A stretch of 64,000 bases of DNA, from the NCBI RefSeq assembly GCF_004363075.1, contig NZ_SNYN01000003.1:186001-250000 (forward strand), written 5' to 3'. A program made the translations under genes and the position numbers. Position 1 is the first letter of the stretch. The number at the start of each line of letters is the position of its first letter. The stretch comes from Actinorugispora endophytica. Lineage in GTDB: Bacteria; Actinomycetota; Actinomycetes; Streptosporangiales; Streptosporangiaceae. Positions 62,736 to 64,000 of the stretch are shown piece after piece. The notes under the pieces were generated by a model. The model ran no database searches and was not told the origin of the DNA. It saw only the letters and a program-made list of their open reading frames with translations.

Positions 62736-63136
62736 TCCCGGGGGTCCGGTCCGCCGCGCCGGGGCAGGCGGGCGGCCAGCTCGGCCCAGTCGGCGGGGTG
62801 GGCCAGGTGGCGCCAGACCGGGAGGGGGACGCGCCGGTTCCCCGCGGCGATGACGACGACGCGGTCCCCCTCGACGGCGAGGCGGTCGGGCCCGCCGATG
62901 CCCGTCCGCCGGTAGGGGCCGAGCTGCAGGGGGAGGACCATCTGGGTGTCGGTGAGGACGAAGTAGGGGAGCCGCCACTGGAGCAGGGCGTAGGCGCTTC
63001 CGGCCGCGCCGGCCGCGATCACCGGGACCCCGGTCTCGTAGTCCGCGGTCGCGCACAGCCACGCGCCGAGGGCGAGGAGGGCGGCGCCCGCGATCCAGAC
63101 GGACACCGGTATCCAGCGTGCGTGGCGCACCTTCAT
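62711..63136 (-). CDS. PH-like domain membrane protein
   Basis: A 141-residue protein with two N-terminal membrane helices (WIPVSVWIAGAALLALGAWL and TGVPVIAAGAAGSAYALL), followed by a small beta domain (LPYFVLTDTQMVLPLQLG, then DRLAVEGDRVVVIAAG). This layout matches bacterial PH-like (bPH/DUF2244-like) membrane proteins. The start MKVRHARW has GGAG nine bases upstream. Function unknown. Confidence 0.6.
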   Translation of the reverse strand: MKVRHARWIPVSVWIAGAALLALGAWLCATADYETGVPVIAAGAAGSAYALLQWRLPYFVLTDTQMVLPLQLGPYRRTGIGGPDRLAVEGDRVVVIAAGNRRVPLPVWRHLAHPADWAELAARLPRRGGPDPRDREPGRWS

Positions 63137-63315
63137 GTAGGGGACTCCGATTCGCGAGGGGGGCCGACGAACATACCCGGTTCTCCGGCCGCCGCCACGT
63201 CGGACCTGACGTAGTCCGGGGCCGCGGCGTCCGTTCTTCCCGGTGGTCGTGACCTTCCGGGGGCTCGGAAGCGGTTGGGACCCTGGAGAGGTCACGGTCG
63301 CCGGGACGAGGGGGG

Positions 63316-64000
63316 TCACAGCGCCACGGGGACGCCCTCCTGCCCCAGGGCCCACCGGCGGCGCTCGGCGGTGAGGACGCGGCCGAACTCCTTCTGGTGG
63401 AACGGGACGCCGTGCACCAGGCTGACGCGGGACGCGTCCACCTCGCGGACGATCTCCAGCAGACCCGGCCGGTCGGCGTGCGCGGACAGCCGCATGTCGG
63501 CGACCCGCGCCCGGACCTCGACCTCCTCCGGGCCGTCCGGGCCGTCCAGGGTGAAGCGCCGGCCGTCGCCGTCGCGCAGCCGCTCCAGGCGGCCGCCCGG
63601 GGCCTCCTCGTCGGTGTGGCCCGAGATGAGCACCGCGCTGTCCGGGTCCGGCAGGATCGCGCGCGCCCACTCCACGACGGGGCCGCCCGCCAGGCTCCCC
63701 GCCGGGCTGATCACCACCCCGCCGCGCAGCGACGCGACCTCCTCGGCGCGCCGCCGCGGGTCCACCCGCGCCACGTTGCCGCCGAGGATCGACAACGGGG
63801 CCGGGCCGCCCGCCGTGGCCTGCTCGAACTGCCGGGCCAGCAGGGCCGCCATCCCGTCCAGGAGCACCGGGACCTCGGGCAGCCGGCGGCGCATGATGCC
63901 CGCCAGCTCCTGGGCGCGCCCCAGCGACATGGCGGGGATCAGCACCCGCCCGCCCCGCTCGCAGGTCCGCGCGACCGTGGACACCAGCCGGTCGACCCCG
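63316..64000 (-). CDS. MBL-fold beta-CASP nuclease-like protein, 3' part
   Basis: The gene runs off the right edge; only about 228 C-terminal residues are visible. It contains the beta-CASP part (RVLIPAMSLGRAQELAGIM, VLLDGMAA) and the closing RNA-metabolising metallo-beta-lactamase segment (VADMRLSAHADRPGLLEIV, then VSLVHGVPFHQKEF). These are typical of RNase J/CPSF73-like enzymes or their relatives. The metal-binding HxHxDH motif would lie outside the window, so activity cannot be judged. Confidence 0.8.
   Translation of the reverse strand, partial: GVDRLVSTVARTCERGGRVLIPAMSLGRAQELAGIMRRRLPEVPVLLDGMAALLARQFEQATAGGPAPLSILGGNVARVDPRRRAEEVASLRGGVVISPAGSLAGGPVVEWARAILPDPDSAVLISGHTDEEAPGGRLERLRDGDGRRFTLDGPDGPEEVEVRARVADMRLSAHADRPGLLEIVREVDASRVSLVHGVPFHQKEFGRVLTAERRRWALGQEGVPVAL

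Overview
The window comes from the chromosome of a very GC-rich filamentous actinobacterium. The evidence is the strong GC bias at third codon positions, GTG and TTG starts, and typical actinobacterial families: GerW/YtfJ, DUF72, XRE-DUF5753 with DUF397, DUF6879, DUF6082, and a Pgl/BREX type 2 system. A Nocardiopsis-like genus fits best, but this is inferred from gene content only. I saw no rRNA, tRNA, transposase or CRISPR array.

The first 25.9 kb is mostly core-like. It holds the end of a membrane-anchored protein and two small roadblock/LC7-like proteins. These are followed by a 1,317-residue protein that joins a caspase-like, an SF1-helicase-like and a nuclease-like module, all with catalytic residues replaced. 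Next come fruK and an HPr gene, a Nei-type glycosylase, a secreted phospholipase A2, and LURP-one, DUF72, GerW, OsmC, SDR and nitronate monooxygenase genes. A small restriction-nuclease-like gene, a zinc metallopeptidase, an AAA ATPase/TPR pair, a radical SAM/SPASM enzyme and a DUF6879/DUF6082 group complete this part.

From about 25.9 to 61.2 kb lies a defence and competition island, with stretches of clearly lower GC. Its backbone is a BREX type 2 (Pgl) system split in two. pglW is at 33.8-38.1 kb, and pglX, pglY, pglZ, brxD and brxHI are at 46.3-60.2 kb. The 8.2 kb between them and the 8 kb before pglW hold polymorphic-toxin debris: two damaged endonuclease toxins, five YezG-like immunity genes or remnants, an Imm7 gene, a CdiI-like gene, another toxin-immunity pair and a lipoprotein gene with a truncated upstream partner. 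A cytochrome P450, an AbiEi-type/DUF559 nuclease gene and an ATPase/XRE/DUF397 regulatory module also lie here. The middle of pglX is AT-rich compared with its ends, as expected for exchange of a DNA-recognition domain.

A palindromic intergenic repeat occurs at least seven times (about 15.6, 22.2, 32.8, 33.7, 43.4, 61.2 and 62.7 kb). Fuller copies are about 215 bp and MITE-like. Two copies sit exactly where a neighbouring gene is cut short: a RelA/SpoT-domain gene and the gene upstream of the lipoprotein. After the BREX genes come the RelA/SpoT remnant with its small partner, a SEC-C protein, a PH-like membrane protein and a beta-CASP metallo-beta-lactamase protein that runs off the window.
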